DNA of 64,000 bases from Microstegium vimineum. Its lineage: Eukaryota > Streptophyta > Magnoliopsida > Poales > Poaceae. The position numbers and the translations under genes are program-made. Of the stretch, positions 11,363 through 24,572 are shown piece after piece (positions within the stretch are counted from its first letter, which is position 1; each line of letters begins with the position of its first letter). The notes below the pieces were generated by a model. The model did not search any database. It was not told where the DNA came from and worked only from the letters and a program-made list of their open reading frames with translations. Where the stretch lies: NCBI GenBank assembly GCA_022036555.1, contig CM039129.1:39028051-39092050 (forward strand), read 5' to 3'.

Positions 11363-14300
11363 GTGGCGATAGAAAAAGGCGAAGGGCAGCAGGATGTACC
11401 GGTTAACGACCACTTTGAGAAGATGCTGGAGCGGACCTGTCCGAACCACGCAAACCCTATCAAACACCTCCTTAAGTATTGCAACCTCATGAAAAAATTC
11501 CTCAGAGGCGGCGCGAAGAAGAAGAGGTGGGCGAAAAAGAAGGAGGACGAAGGGGAAGATGGTGGGGGAAAGCACGACAACTACATCCCGGCGGACGAAA
11601 CCCTGATGATCTTCGGCGGCCCGGCGTCGTGCAGCTCCAAGCGTCAGCAGAAAGTCGCTCGTCGAGAGGTATATGCTACCACCCCCGTTGTTCCCACCTT
11701 CCTCAAGTGGTCGGAGTCTTCTATTACTTTTAACCGTAGCGATCATCCTGACTATGTACCATACCCTGGGCGTTACCCGTTAGTTGTTGATCCTATCGTC
11801 GGCACGAAGCACCTCACCAAAGTCCTCATGGACGACAAGAGTGGCCTCAATATTCTTTACGCCAAGACCCTCGACGCAATGAAGATACCATGGTCACGTC
11901 TGCGACCCTTGGGGGCTCCGTTTTTCGGGGTGATCCCGGGCAAGAAGGCAGACCCCATCGGTCAGATTGACCTGCCCGTCACTTTCGGCGGACCAGGCAA
12001 CTTTCGCAAGGAAACACTAACCTTCGAGGTTGTCAGCTTCTGGGGAACCTACCACGCCATACTCGGGCGACCTTGTTATGCGAAGTTCATGGCTGTTCCA
12101 AACTATACCTACCTGAAGCTAAAGATGTCAGGTCCGAGGGGCGTCATCACAGTGGGCACGACCCCCAGACGCGCGTACGAGTGCGACGTCGAGTGTTGCA
12201 CATACGCATCGGCGCTCGTAGCCTCAAAACAACTCGCGGTCGAGATGGCGGCAGAGGCCAATGCATCGCGGGAAGAGGTCCCAAACACCAAGAAGGCCGG
12301 ATCTTTTGAGCCTACAGGGTCTACAAAGGTGGTCGTGCTTGACACTCAGGACGGGGAAGAAAGGACCGTGCGCGTCAGCACCTCCCTTTCTCCTAAATAG
12401 GAAAGCGAGCTCGTCGACTACCTCCGTGCGAACATCGACGTATTCGCATGGAGGCCCTCGGATATGCCGGACGTACCCAGGGACGTCGCCGAGCACTTCC
12501 TACATATCAAGCCGGGCTCCCGACCCCTCAAGCAGCGACTACGCTGTTTCGACGAGGAAAAATGCGCCGCGATCGGAGAAGAGATCAAGAAGCTCCTCGT
12601 CACAGGATTCATCAAAGAGGTTTAACAACCTGAGTGGCTTGCCAACCCCGTATTAGTACGTAAGATGAATGGAAAGTGGAGAATGTGCGTTGATTACACG
12701 AGCCTTAACAAGGCCTGTCCAAAGGACCCGTATCCTTTACCCCGCATAGACCAAATAGTCGATGCAACATCAGGATGCGAACTCCTCTGCTTCCTTGACG
12801 CATACTCAGGGTACCATCAAATCAAGATGAACAAGTCAACCAGCTTGCGACGTCGTTCATCACTCTGTTCGGATCCTTCTGCTACGTCACCATGCCTTTC
12901 GGACTCTGAAACGTTGGGGCCACCTTTCAGCGGACCATGATCCGATGTTTCGATGAACTCATGAGAAAAACCATCGAGGTCTACGTGGACAACATCGTCA
13001 TCAAGACCCAACACGTCGACGGACTCATGGCCGACCTTGCCCTCAAGTTCGCGAAACTCAAAAAGAACAACATCAAGCTTAACCCGGAGAAATGCGTCTT
13101 CGGGTCCCCAAGGGCATGCTCCTGGGCTTCGTTGTCTCTGAAAGAGGGATTGAGGCTAACCCTGAAAAAATCACTGCCATCGAAAAGATGGGGCCGATCC
13201 ATAACGTGAAAGGGGTCCAGCGGGTCACCGGCTGACTCGCATCGCTTAGCCGTTTTATTTCCCGTCTCGGCGAAAAAAGTTTGCCTCTGTATCGGCTCCT
13301 GAAAAAATCTGAGCGATTCACATGGACGTCTGAGGCTCAATCAGCTCTTGACCACATCAAGCAACTGTTGACCAACGCCCCTATCCTGGTCTCGCCTCAC
13401 GATGAGGAAGAACTCCTGCTGTACATCTCCACCACAAACCAGGTGGTAAGCACGGTTCTAGTCGTCGAAAGAGAAGAGGAAGGGCACGCACTCAAAGTAC
13501 AAAGACCCATGTATTTTGTTAGTGAGGTGTTGAGCGACTCAAAAACCCGGTACTCTCATCTGTAGAAATTGGTATATGCGATAATCATGACTATTGTGAG
13601 CAACGCGCCGTTGGGAGAGGTCATCCTGAACAGGGACGCCGCCCATCGCATCGCCAAGTGGGTGTTGGAGCTGATGGATAAAAATATTGCTTACGCTCCG
13701 CGAAGCACTATCAAGTCGCAGGTCCTGTCCGACTTCATTGCGGAATGGACGGATGTGACCCTCCCCACTCCAGCTGTTGAATACGAGTATTGGACCTTGT
13801 ACTTTGACGGGTCCCTCATGAAAACCGGCGCAGGTGCAGGAATCGTCTTGACGTCACCCCATGGGGTGACCATGAGGTATATGGTGCGTCTGCTGTTCCC
13901 GGTGTCCAACAACGAGGCGGAGTACGAAGCCTTGCTTAGTGGACTACGGATCGCGATCGACCTATGCATAAGACGGCTCGATGCTCACGACGACTCCCAA
14001 CTAGTGGTCAACCAGGTCATGAAGCAATCCAACTGTGTCGACCCGCGCATGACCGCGTATTGCCAGGAGGTGTGAAAACTTGAATCCAAGTTCGATGGTC
14101 TCGAGCTTAACCACGTACCCCAACGTCAGAACAAGGAGGCCGACGCACTGGCCAAGGCGGCCTCAGGCCGAGAACCCGCGCCTCCCGGGGTGTTCGTGAA
14201 CGACCAACCAAAACCGTCCATCAACGCCAGGGAATTAGAGGTCTCTAGCTCTCCTGGCGCTAGCTCCTCGACGACTTCAATAACCATTGAGGCCTCGGCC

Positions 14301-15604
14301 GCCCGTGGAGATGAGGTAACAGAGGCAATGAAGATAGAGCCGTAAGAGTCGACGCCAGAAGGGAAAGATTGGAGGCAACCGTACGTAGATCGCCTGACCA
14401 AAGGTGAGCTCCCCATGGACCAGGTGGAAGCTAAACGGCTCACCAGACGAGCCAAGGCGTTCGCCCTTGTCAACGGTGAGCTTTACAAACGAAGCGCGAC
14501 CGGTGTTTTGCAACGTTGCATCCCGACCTAGCAGGGGAAAAAACTGTTGCGAGATATCCACCAGGGGGTCTGCGGACATCACGCGGGAGCTAAAACCCTC
14601 GTGGGCAATGCGTTCCGACAAGGTTTCTACTGGCCGACGGCCGTGGCCGATGCACAGGTCTTGGTCCGCGCATGCGAGGGTTGCCAATTCTTCGCCAGGC
14701 AGATCCACATGCCCGCTCAGGCACTCCAAACCATCCCCCTTACGTGGTCATTCGCAGTTTGGGGGCTCGACGTGGTCGGTAAATTCGATAAAGCACCCGG
14801 GGGCTACACCCACCTGCTAGTCGTCATAGACAAGTTCACCAAATGGATCGAGTTACGTCCCATCACTAACATCAGGGCTGAGGAAACTGTCAGTTTCTTC
14901 ACCGACATCATTCAACGCTTCGGAGTGCCCAACTCCATCATCACTGATAACGGAACAAACTTCACCGCAGATGAATTCCTAGAGTGGTGTGATGAGAACC
15001 ACATACGGGTTGATTGGGCCTCCGTCGCGCACCCGGAATCCAACGGGCAAGTGGAACGTGCCAACGGACTCATCCTACAGGGGATCAAGGCGAGAATTTT
15101 TTATCAACTAAACAAATATGGTAAAAAATGGCTCCAAGAGCTCCCTTCTGTTTTGTGGAGCCTCAGAATGACACGAAGCAGAGCCACTGGTTTTTCACCA
15201 TTTTTCTGGTCTACGGCTCGGAGGCCGTCTTACCCACCGACCTCGAATATGGGTCCCCAAGGGTGGAGGCTTACGACCCTAAGAAGGCAGAAATCTTCCT
15301 GGAGGACGCCATAGATCAGGCCGACGAGGCCAGGGACGCCGCCCTCCTACACTAGGCCAAGTACCAGCAGGCGCTACGACGATACCACGACTGATGTGTC
15401 CGACCCAAGGGTTTTCAACCAGGGGATTTAGTACTCCGAAAAATCCAAAGCAACAAGGAGCGGCGCAAACTCACATCACCCTGGGAAGGACCCTACATTG
15501 TCCACGAAGTAATAAGACCAGGAGCTTATCGACTCAAGTCCTTCGCCGACAAAATCTTCACCAATGCCTGGAACATACAACTGCTACGTCGTTTTTACCC
15601 CTAA
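11363..15604 (+). pseudogene. Decayed pol of element A: PR, RT, RNase H, archaeal RNase H, integrase
   Basis: Protease lies near 11770-12130 (VLMDDKSGLNILYAKTLD, where intact relatives have DGGS). TAG at 12398-12400 separates protease and RT. RT has FLDAYSGYHQIKM, and its catalytic box is YVDN (12982-12993) instead of YVDD. RNase H near 13281-13565 ends at a TAG. The second RNase H near 13790-14030 (YFDGSLMKTGAGAGIVL, then NNEAEYEALLSGLRIA) identifies the Tat lineage. Integrase near 14550-15230 keeps the core Asp, Asp and Glu in GLDVVG, ITDNGTNF and NGQVERANG. The end, LRRFYP, is at about 15602. Frameshifts occur near 12840 and 15170, and about 15 codons are missing near 13600. The altered RT box alone would abolish activity. 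Confidence 0.88.
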
Positions 15605-15691
15605 AAATTTCCCATTACAGCTTTCCAGTTGAAAGTTTTCTTTTCTCACGTATCGCAAAATTTTGGGAAAGAGCTTTTCTTCCATACACGG

Positions 15692-17082
15692 TGTCAGGTA
15701 CAAAGGTAAGGGGTACCCTAAACCCTTCGATAAATTAACGCTAAACATAGCAACCATTTTTAAGACAGGGACCAGCCCACTGCTCAAGTCAGTAAAGTAA
15801 GGCCCATCACTCGAAGGCCCCCTACACCGGCTATGGCAACCAGTCGCGGACCGGCCCACCTCGACGGAAAGAGACGGACCGAGGGCCGAACGAACGACCC
15901 CTCCGTCTCCACCTCGCTGCCGAATGACGGATCGAGGGTCGAACGAACGACCCCTCGGCCTCCACCTCGGCATCAAATGATGGACCGAGGGTCGAACGAA
16001 CGACCCCCCGGCTCCTACCTCGACACCGGGTGACGGACGAGGGGTCGAACGAACAACCCCTCGGACTCTACTTCGATCCCTCTGACTCCGCCTCTGCTCC
16101 GACCCTACCTCGACGAGCGACAAACTAGGGGTCGAACGAACGACCCCCGGACGGGAGGCTCGATCAGCCCAACTGCTCCCGGCATGGGTTAAAGTAAATC
16201 CACCTAACGCCATGGGCGCCCGCATCCGCAGTCAAATCCAACAACTCTCCGTCATGTCCCCGATTTCTGTCAATTGTGTTGCTACTGTCGCCACGACACG
16301 AGTACGGACTCTAGCAGCACCCCTCGGAACGTGAACAGTGTAGCCCTCGACGACGACTTCGGGGATACGACAGAGCCACGCAGGGCTCGACCCCCCCCTC
16401 GACCGAGCGACCGAGAGGCTCGACCCCTCCCTCCAACAACTCCAGTATGGGGCCCGTCCCATCCGCCCCGTCTGGCTTCAGCTGTGGGATTCGCGCTCGT
16501 CTGCGGAAGCTGTGCCGCGACGTGCAGCGGCAACTTCCACTGCCACCACGACCCGGGCGCCAAAAGAACGGGAAGGCCATGCCGGCACAGTGCTCAACGT
16601 CCCTTCGCTGGCACTATGCCACGAACACGCCGCCCATACTACGATAGTTAGGATCCTGTATCCTCGGACCTCCCCTTGGTCTATAAAAGGGGACGCCGAG
16701 GTAGAAGGAGAGGGAGACCTGGACTCTGGAGAAACTGTTTTCAGACTCCACTCTTCGGACGACCCCATACTCATATCACACACACACATACCCCGCTGCT
16801 TGACCGACCCCTCGAGCAGCCAACCCACCGCCTAGGGCAGCCCCGCTAGCCTCAGGCACCAGCTCACTCCGAGCACTCCGTGTAACTCAGCTTGTACCCC
16901 CCCCTGTACGAGCACATTGGGTGCGAGATAATACAAGTCATCCTCCCCCACTGGACGTAGGGCCTTCCTTGCCCGAACCAGGATAAACCTTGTGTCCATA
17001 TTGCATCACGTCTGAGAGAGGGAGCACGCAATATACAAATTTACTAGTTGGTGGTCTTGACCCCCGGGTCATAACACCGACA
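15692..17082 (+). repeat. 5' LTR of element B
   Basis: TATA box ctataaaa at 16681-16688. U3 holds five hairpin-like GGTCGAACGAACGACC units. The first about 290 bases differ from the 3' LTR at only about four sites by eye. Confidence 0.94.
15880..16150 (+). repeat. Hairpin-unit array in U3 of element B (5' LTR)
   Basis: Five copies of a unit with core GGTCG-AACGAA-CGACC, slightly varied, start near 15885, 15937, 15990, 16043 and 16130. Spacing is about 53 bases for the first four. Each core can fold as a 5-6-bp stem with a six-base loop. Confidence 0.8.
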
Positions 17083-17083
17083 G

Positions 17084-17102
17084 TTGGCGCGCCAGGTAGG
17101 GG
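17084..17102 (+). other. Primer-binding site of element B
   Basis: TTGGCGCGCCAGGTAGGGG follows the 5' LTR after one base. It is the same site as in element A with one base changed. The tRNA is not named. Confidence 0.7.
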
Positions 17103-17139
17103 GGATTGCGTGTCGATCAACTCCGAACTACTCTCTCAG

Positions 17140-19490
17140 ATGGATTCCACGATCCCACCATTTCCATTCACCGCCGTCGTCTGGTTCGGTAGTCTAGGGT
17201 TCGTATCCATGGGCCAGGGCCACTTCATAGTTTTTCCCTTTGCTCGTGGCCTGGACAGCAGCAGCTTCGATACGCCGGGGCCAGCAAGGATCAGACGACG
17301 GTCCCTCCGCTCGCGCCTCTGGCCTGCAATCAGGAGGAGGCGCGAGCGACTCCGACGCGTTCGTCACCGTGCGGGTCCCGATACGCCGGATGTCGTTCCC
17401 CCGGTCTCGGCTGGCGACACAGTCTCTCCCCGCAGGGGCCTTTTTGACCCATGCTTGTGGGCCGAGGGCGGGCGCCCCTCTGCGCGGGACTTTGGCTCTT
17501 CCATATCGTTGTCCCCGGAGGCTCCTATGGCCTCTCCGACACACTCAACCCCGCCACCACCGTGTGACCCGTTCCCGTACGGGCTCCACAACAGGGCAGG
17601 ACTCTGCTTTGCCCTCACAGGTTTGCAGATACAGACACGTCGCGGGTCCCTAGGGACCTCGCCGCGTGCAATGATCAACCCTGTCACCACCTCTTCACTG
17701 GGCGAGCCGAGACTACCCCGGACATGGGGCACGTTGCGACGACGCCTGGCGGAGGAACACAGGGGATCCTTCCCCCACTTCTACCACGCCGACCCCGACT
17801 CGGACTCTCCCGACGAGAGTTACGACTCCACCCGGGAATGCTTCCACCTCGACGAGCAGGCCGACCCCTAGGATGACGTCGACGACACCGTGGCCACAGA
17901 AGAAGGAGGAGGGGGCAACGCTACACCAGCACGAGATGCCAACCCCCCGAGTTCTGATAGAGCCGATCCACCCCCAGACGTCCAGATCACGCAAGTCCGA
18001 GAGCTTCTCAGCAAGCTCGAGGAGGAGCGCCTGCGACTTCAGCAACTCGAGCACGCCCTCGAGCAGGATCGAGGGCGCCCACAGGGTGGAGCTCGCGAGC
18101 AGGCCCGGGAAGTCCACTGGCAAATCGTCGAGGAGGGGGCGAACGAACCCCGAGTCTTCAACCGCGCCAGCCAGAATGTCGTAGTGGCCGCAATGCTGCT
18201 CCGCGACATGCCGGCGCCATTGACCATCCAAGCACGGCGTACTAGGGACGAAATCCAGGGGCTTCTCCAAACTGCGGCCGTGCAGCAGGCGGAGAGCTCG
18301 GCCTCAAGGCGTCGAGGGGCTGCCTCCGAGCGACAGGAAGTACCCCCTCGACAAAATCGAGAGGTATCCGTCCACCAGGACAAAGCGCCCCAGGGCCAAG
18401 TCGACCGACGACCAGTTCGGGAACGCCTCGTCGATGATCGACCCCCTCGGGTGAACAATCGATGCCGGTACGGCGACGCCGAGGCTCGAGGCTACAGCGC
18501 TCACCGAGGTGGGCGCTAAGACAGCGACGAAGACCGATGTCGGTCTCCGGAGCCACCGAGGCCCCGAGTCTTCGGCAGAACCATCCGGCGGACCCCCCTG
18601 CGCGTCCGTTTCCGTCCACCCACCAGCCTGGTCAAGTACAACGGCGAAACCAAGCTAGAGCTCTGGCTAGCCGAATTTTGGCTGGCGTGTCAGCTAGGAG
18701 GAGCCGACAATGATTACGTCATCATTCGGCAACTCCCACTGTTCCTCTCCGAGACCGCTCGCAGATGGCTCGAGGAGTTGCCCCCGGACTTGATCCAAGA
18801 CTGGTCCGACCTGGTCTAGATCTTTGAGGGCAACTTCAAAGGCACCTACGAGTGACCAGGAAACCCCTGGGACCTCCGCAGCTGCAAGCAGAAGCCAGGG
18901 GAGACCCTCCGCGCCTTCACCCGCCGATTCTCGAGGCAGCGTACCGCACTAACCCACATCTCCGACCACGAGGTCATTACGGCGTTCATCGCAGGAACGA
19001 CCTGCAAGGAGTTGGTGCGGGAGCTGGGGCGAAACACCCCTAAGACCGCCAATGAGCTAATGGACATCATCGCCAACTACGCAGCTGGCGAGGAGGTCGT
19101 CGGCGCGTTCTTCCAGATACCTCCAGAGAAGGGGAAGGGTAAGGCGGATGAGCCTGGGGGCTCGGACAACGAGCCCAAGAAGAACAATGGGCCCAGAAGG
19201 AACAACAACGGCAACGGTGGTAGGAAGAAGAAGAAGAAGAACCAACCGGGCCGACGCAACGTCGAGCCCGACGACCTTGTCGCTGCGGTAGACAAGAAGA
19301 AGCCTCGAGGGGCCCCTCCCGACGGGGGCGTCTTCGATAAGATGTTGAAGGAGCCTTGTCCCTATCATATGGGGCCGGCCAACCACCGTCTCGAGGACTG
19401 TCGCATGCTTCGAAAGCACTTCATCCCTCCTGGCTTCAGGAGAGACGACGGCAAAGAGACCCGCCCTGTGACGCCCACATCAAGGGCGAT
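17140..19490 (+). pseudogene. Decayed gag of element B
   Basis: One plus-strand frame from MDSTIPPFPFTAV, interrupted by TAG 17869-17871, TAA 18517-18519, TAG 18818-18820 and TGA 18854-18856 (the last in YE*PGN, where element A has Arg: a CGA-to-TGA change). Core Gag runs LWLAEFWLACQLGGA, EELPPDLIQDW, NFKGTYE, KQKPGETLRAFTRRF, then a Lys-rich linker and a Cys-His motif (CPYHMGPANHRLEDC). A coiled-coil stretch (LLSKLEEERLRLQQLEHAL) lies in the N-terminal half. The frame shifts near 19490 before protease. Confidence 0.82.
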
Positions 19491-19499
19491 GTCAAGAAA

Positions 19500-22400
19500 G
19501 GGGGCTTCCCCGAAATCCACGACTGCTACATGATCTACGGGGGACCCTCGACTCGACTCACCACACGCCAACGCAAGAGGGAGTGTCGAGAGGTTTTCTC
19601 CGTTCAAGCCCAGGCTCCTCGGTACCTCGACTGGTCACACACGCCGATCACCTTCGACCAGGACAACCACCCTGAGCACATCCCCAATGCTGGGGTCTAC
19701 CCACTCGTCGTCGATCCGATCATCCTCAACACCCGCCTCACAAAGGTACTCATGGATGGGGGAGAGCACCTCAACGTCATCTACGCCAAGACCCTCGACC
19801 TCCTGGGAATCCCGAGGACCATGCTCCTGCCCAGTGCGGGGGGTTCCACGGGATCGTCCCAGGGAAGAAGGCACTCCCGATTGGCCGCATCAAGCTACTT
19901 GTCTGTTTCGGCGTCCCCTCAAACTTCCAAAAGGAAGAGCTGATCTTCAAAGTGGTTGCGTTCCGAGGCACCTACCACGCCATCATCGGTTGGCCGGGGT
20001 ACGCCAAGTTCATGGCAGTCCCGAACTACACCTACCTCAAGCTCAAGATGCCAGGGCCCTCGGGGGTCATCACCGTCGACACCTCCTACGAGCACGCATA
20101 CGACTGCGACGTCGAGTGTGTGGAAAAAACCGAAGCTGTCGAGGATTCGGCCATCCTCGCGGCCCTCAACGACTTGTCCGGAAAAATCCCCGACCCCAAG
20201 CGACACACCGGCAACTTCAAGCCGGCGGAAGACACCAAGACCGTCCCGCTCGACCCCGGCCTCGTGGATGGGAAGGTGCTGACGATCAGCGCCACCCACG
20301 AGCCCAAATAGGAAGCAGTGCTCATCGACTTTCTCCGTGCGAATGCCGACGTGTTTGCATGGAGTCCCTCGGATATGTCGGGCATTCCGAGGGAGGTCGC
20401 CGAGCACTCCTTGGACATCCGAGCCGGGTCCAAACCGGTGAACCAACGCCTGCGCCGCTTCGACGAGGAGAAGCACCGGATCATCGGGGAGGAGGTCGAT
20501 AAGCTTTTGAAGGCCGGATTTATCAAGGAGGTACATCATCCCGAGTGTTTAGCTAACCCTGTGCTCGTTAAGAAAAAGAATGGGAAGGATAGGATGTGTG
20601 TAGACTACACCAGTTTAAATAAAGCCTGTCCCAAGGTTCCTTTCCCACTGCCACGCATCGATCAAATAGTGGATTCCACTGCGGGATGCGAGACCCTCTG
20701 CTTCCTTGATGCATATTCCGGCTACCACCAAATAAAGATGAAGGAGTCCGATCAGCTCGCGACTTCCTTCATCACTCCCTTTGGCATGTTTTGCTACCTC
20801 ACCATGCCCTTCGGTTTGCGAAACACCGGGGCCACCTACCAGCGATGCATGCTCCACGTCTTCGGGAAACACATAGGGCCGACCGTAGAGGCCTACGTCG
20901 ACGACATCGTGGTCAAGTCCAAGATAGTCGGAAACCTGGTCGGGGACCACGAGATCGCGTTTGGGTGCCTCCAGGCGAATCGCATAAAATTAAACCCTGA
21001 GAAGTGTGTCTTCGGAGTCCCTCGAGGCATGCTCTTGGGTACATAGTTTCCCAGCGCGGGATCGAGGCCAATCCTGAGAAGGTAACCACAATCACGAGGA
21101 TGGGCCCGATCAACGACCTCAAGAGCGTGCAAAGAGTCACGGGGTGCCTCGCCGCCCTCAGCCGGTTCATCTCGAGGCTTGGAGAGAAGGCCCTACCCCT
21201 TTATCGCCTCCTAAAGAAGACGGAACACTTCGCGTGGACCACCGAAGCCGAGGAATCACTCTCGAAGTTCAAGGCCTTGCTCACCTCGCCCCCGGTCTTG
21301 GTACCCCCGAGTCCGGCCGAGCTCCTCTTGCTCTACGTCACAGCAACTACCCAGGTAGTCAGCGCGGTCGTAGTAGTCGAGAGGGGGGAGGAAGGACACG
21401 CCCTGCCGGTTCAGAGGCCTGTCTACTTCGTGAGCGAGGTGCTGTCCGAGACCAAGACGAGGTACCCCCACATCTAGAAGCTGTTGTACGCGATCGTTCT
21501 CACTCGGCCTAAGCTCCAGCACTATTTCCTAGTCCACCCGATCACTGTGGTCTCATCTTTCCCCCTCGGAGAGATAATCCAGAACCGGGAGGCATCTGGA
21601 AGGATCGCCAAGTGGTCGGCCGAGCTCATGGGGGAGACTCTCTCCTACGCCCCTCAGAAGGCCATCAAGTCTCAGGTACTGGCAGATTTCGTGGCAGAAT
21701 GGACCGACACCCAACTACCCCCAACGCAGGTTCAGAACGAGCTCTGGACCATGTACTTCGACGAAACGTTGATGAAGACGGGGGCAGGCGCCGGATTGCT
21801 GTTCATATCACCCTCAGGGGTTCACATGCGCTACGTCATCCGGCTCCACTTCCCCGCCTCCAACAACGTCGCCGAGTACGAGGCCCTCGTCAGCGGCCTG
21901 CGCATCGCCATCGAGCTCGGGGTTCGACGCCTCGACGTGCGAGGGGACTCTCAGTTGGTGATCGACCAAGTGATGAAAGATTCGAGCTACCATGACCCCA
22001 AGATGGAAGCATACTGCAAGGAGGTCCGAAAACTCGAGGACAAATTCTACGGCCTCGAGCTCACCCACGTAGCCCATCGGTACAACGAAGCTGCCGACGA
22101 ACTGGCCAAAATCGCGTCTTCTCGAGGTACGATTCCTCCTGACGTCTTCTCGAGGGATCTTCACAAGCCGTCCGTCGACCTAGACTCGGGGGCTCCCGCC
22201 CTCGAGCAAGGGGTCGATCCACCACCACGAGCGGGGAAGAGGTCATGGAGATCGGCGGGACTGCCACAGCACCAACCCCTCCGACAGATTGGTGCGCACC
22301 CTACCTCGAGTACCTGACACGGGGCGAACTCCCAGAGGACCGCACGGAGGCCCGTCGTGTAGCCCGACGTGCCAAAACCTACGTCTTGTACGGGGACGGC

Positions 22401-23532
22401 CGTGAGCTATATCGACGTAGCCCCTCCGGGGTACTTCAGCGCTGCCTCACCCTCGAGGAGGGGAGGGCACTGCTGACAGATCTACACACGGGGGCTTGTG
22501 GCCACCATGCGGCGCTGAGAACGCTGGTAGGAAGTTCCTTCCGACAAGGCTTCTACTGGCCGATGGCCGTCACCGATGCCACCAAACTCGTTCGATCTTG
22601 CAAGGGATGCCAATTCTACGCCACGCAGACCCACCTACCCGCCCAAGCTCTTCAGATGATACCCATAACCTGGTCGTTCGCAGTATGGGGGCTCGACATG
22701 GTCGCGCCCCTGAAAAGAACCAAGGGTGGCCACACTCACCTCCTCGTGGCTATAGACAAGTTCTCGAAGTGGATCGAGGCTCGACCCATCGCCAACATCC
22801 AGTCTCGACAAGCCGTACTATTCTTCACCGACATCATCCACCGCTTCGGGGTCCCCAACATCATCATCACCGACAACGGCACGCAATTCACCGGCCAAAA
22901 GTTCTTGGACTTCTGTGACCATCACCACATCAGGGTGAATTGGTCCGCAGTCGCCCACCCTCGAACTAAAGGTCAGGTCGAGCGTGCCAATGGTATGGTT
23001 CTCCAGGGCCTCAAGCCAAGGATCTTCGATCGGCTGAACAGACATGGCAGGAGATGGGTCGACGAGCTACCCATTGTGCTATGGAGTCTCTAAACGACAC
23101 CAAGTCGAGCCACGGGGGTTCTCTCCATTCTTCTTGGTCTATGGGTCCGAGGCCGTCCTCCCCACTGACCTCGAGTACGGGTCCCCTCGACTGAAAGCCT
23201 ACAGCGAGCAAGCCAACACAGTAGCCCGAGAGGACTCCCTCGACCAGCTCGAGGAAGCCCGTGATGTGGCCCTCTTCAAGTCGGCAAAGTACCAGCAGAT
23301 GCTGCGGCGCTACCACGACAAAAACATACGCAAAAGGGACCTCGACGTCGGCGACCTCGTTCTGCGCCGTCGACAAAGCAACAAGGGGCGTCACAAGCTG
23401 ACGCCACCTTGGGAGGGACCCTTCATCGTGGCAGAGGTGCTGAAGCCCGGCACTTACAAACTGAAGAACGAGAAGGGCGAGATCCTCACCAACGCGTGGA
23501 ACATCGAACAGCTACGTCGCTTCTATCCCTGA
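19500..23532 (+). pseudogene. Decayed pol of element B: PR, RT, RNase H, archaeal RNase H, integrase
   Basis: Protease near 19690-20060 (VLMDGGEHLNVIYAKTLD) has frameshifts near 19840 and 19950. TAG 20309-20311 precedes RT. RT (20318-21046) keeps FLDAYSGYHQIKM and an intact YVDD box (20894-20905), then loses frame near 21045. RNase H ends at TAG 21475-21477. The archaeal-type RNase H (YFDETLMKTGAGAGLLF, NNVAEYEALVSGLRIA) lies near 21750-22000. Integrase (22245-23093) keeps a zinc-binding HH-CC region (GACGHH ... CKGCQF) and core residues in GLDMVA, ITDNGTQF and GQVERANG. A stop and frameshift at about 23090 precede the C-terminal part ending LRRFYP. It is less decayed than A, as expected for a younger insertion. 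Confidence 0.9.
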
Positions 23533-23633
23533 GGCCTCGACGCCTCGTACATTTCCGCATTATGTACCCTTATCGCGTTGCGAACGAATAAAATGTTTTC
23601 GAAACACATTTCATATTCGTTCGTAACTCAAAG

Positions 23634-24345
23634 GTAGCCTCGACTTTGCCCCAGCAAAGTCGAGCTTCCCTCGGGGGCTAACAGGGGGGGCTCCCCCCCC
23701 TAAGTCCCCGAAAAACTCGAACGTTTTTTCGAAACTTGGCTCTCCCTCTCGATCTTTCCCTCGAGTACGCTTCGTAACTAAGTAAAGGTGCCTCGAACTC
23801 CCTAAGGGTCGCGGGTGTCGTCGAGCCAGGGACCCTCCTATGCCCCAGGGCTACGGTATCCCCGCTTGCTCCCCCCCCCCTTCCAGGGATACTAGCGTGC
23901 ATCGAACACTTAGTTCACAAGCGCCGACTCGGACAAAGAAAGGCAGAGAGAGCTCGAGAAGTAGAAATAACAAGACACACCTGTTTACAACGCTAAGGTA
24001 GCCTCAACTTTGCCCCAGCAAAGTCAAGCCTCCCTCGGGGGCTAACAGGGGGGACACCCCCCCTCCTAAGTTCCCGAAAAACTCGAACGTTTTTTCGAAA
24101 CTCGGCTTTCCCTCTCGATCTTCCCCTTGAGCACGCTTCGCGACTAAGTAAAGGCGCCTCGAACTCCCTAAGGGTCGAGGGTGTCGTCGAGCCAGGGACT
24201 CTCCTACGCCCCAGGGCTACGGTATCCCCGCTCGCTCCCCCCCTTCCAGGGATACGAGCGTGCGTCGGACACTTAAGTCCACAAGCGTCGACTCAGGCAA
24301 AGAAAAGCAGGGAGAGCTCGAGAAACGAAAATAACAATGTGCATC
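23634..24345 (+). repeat. 363-bp tandem duplication after integrase in element B
   Basis: The unit starts ggtagcctcgactttgcccc at 23634 and ggtagcctcaactttgcccc at 23997. Both copies contain the small inverted repeat gactttgccccagcaaagtc, poly-C runs and the aaaaactcgaacgttttttc segment. Confidence 0.88.
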
Positions 24346-24572
24346 TCGAACAAAATGCATTAGATATAAGAAGCCCTCGGGGGCTCGGCATTGTATCATT
24401 ACAAAAGCCCAACTGTTACATGGACCTTCCTGTCTAGATATGGCTCGCAGGCCTGGGACTACTCATCGAGGGGGTCACCGTCCTCAAGAAGCAGTGCAGG
24501 AAGTTGGGCATCACGCGTTGGCCACATCGGAAGGTGAAGAGTCTGCAGAAGCTCATCGAAAGCATCCGATGG

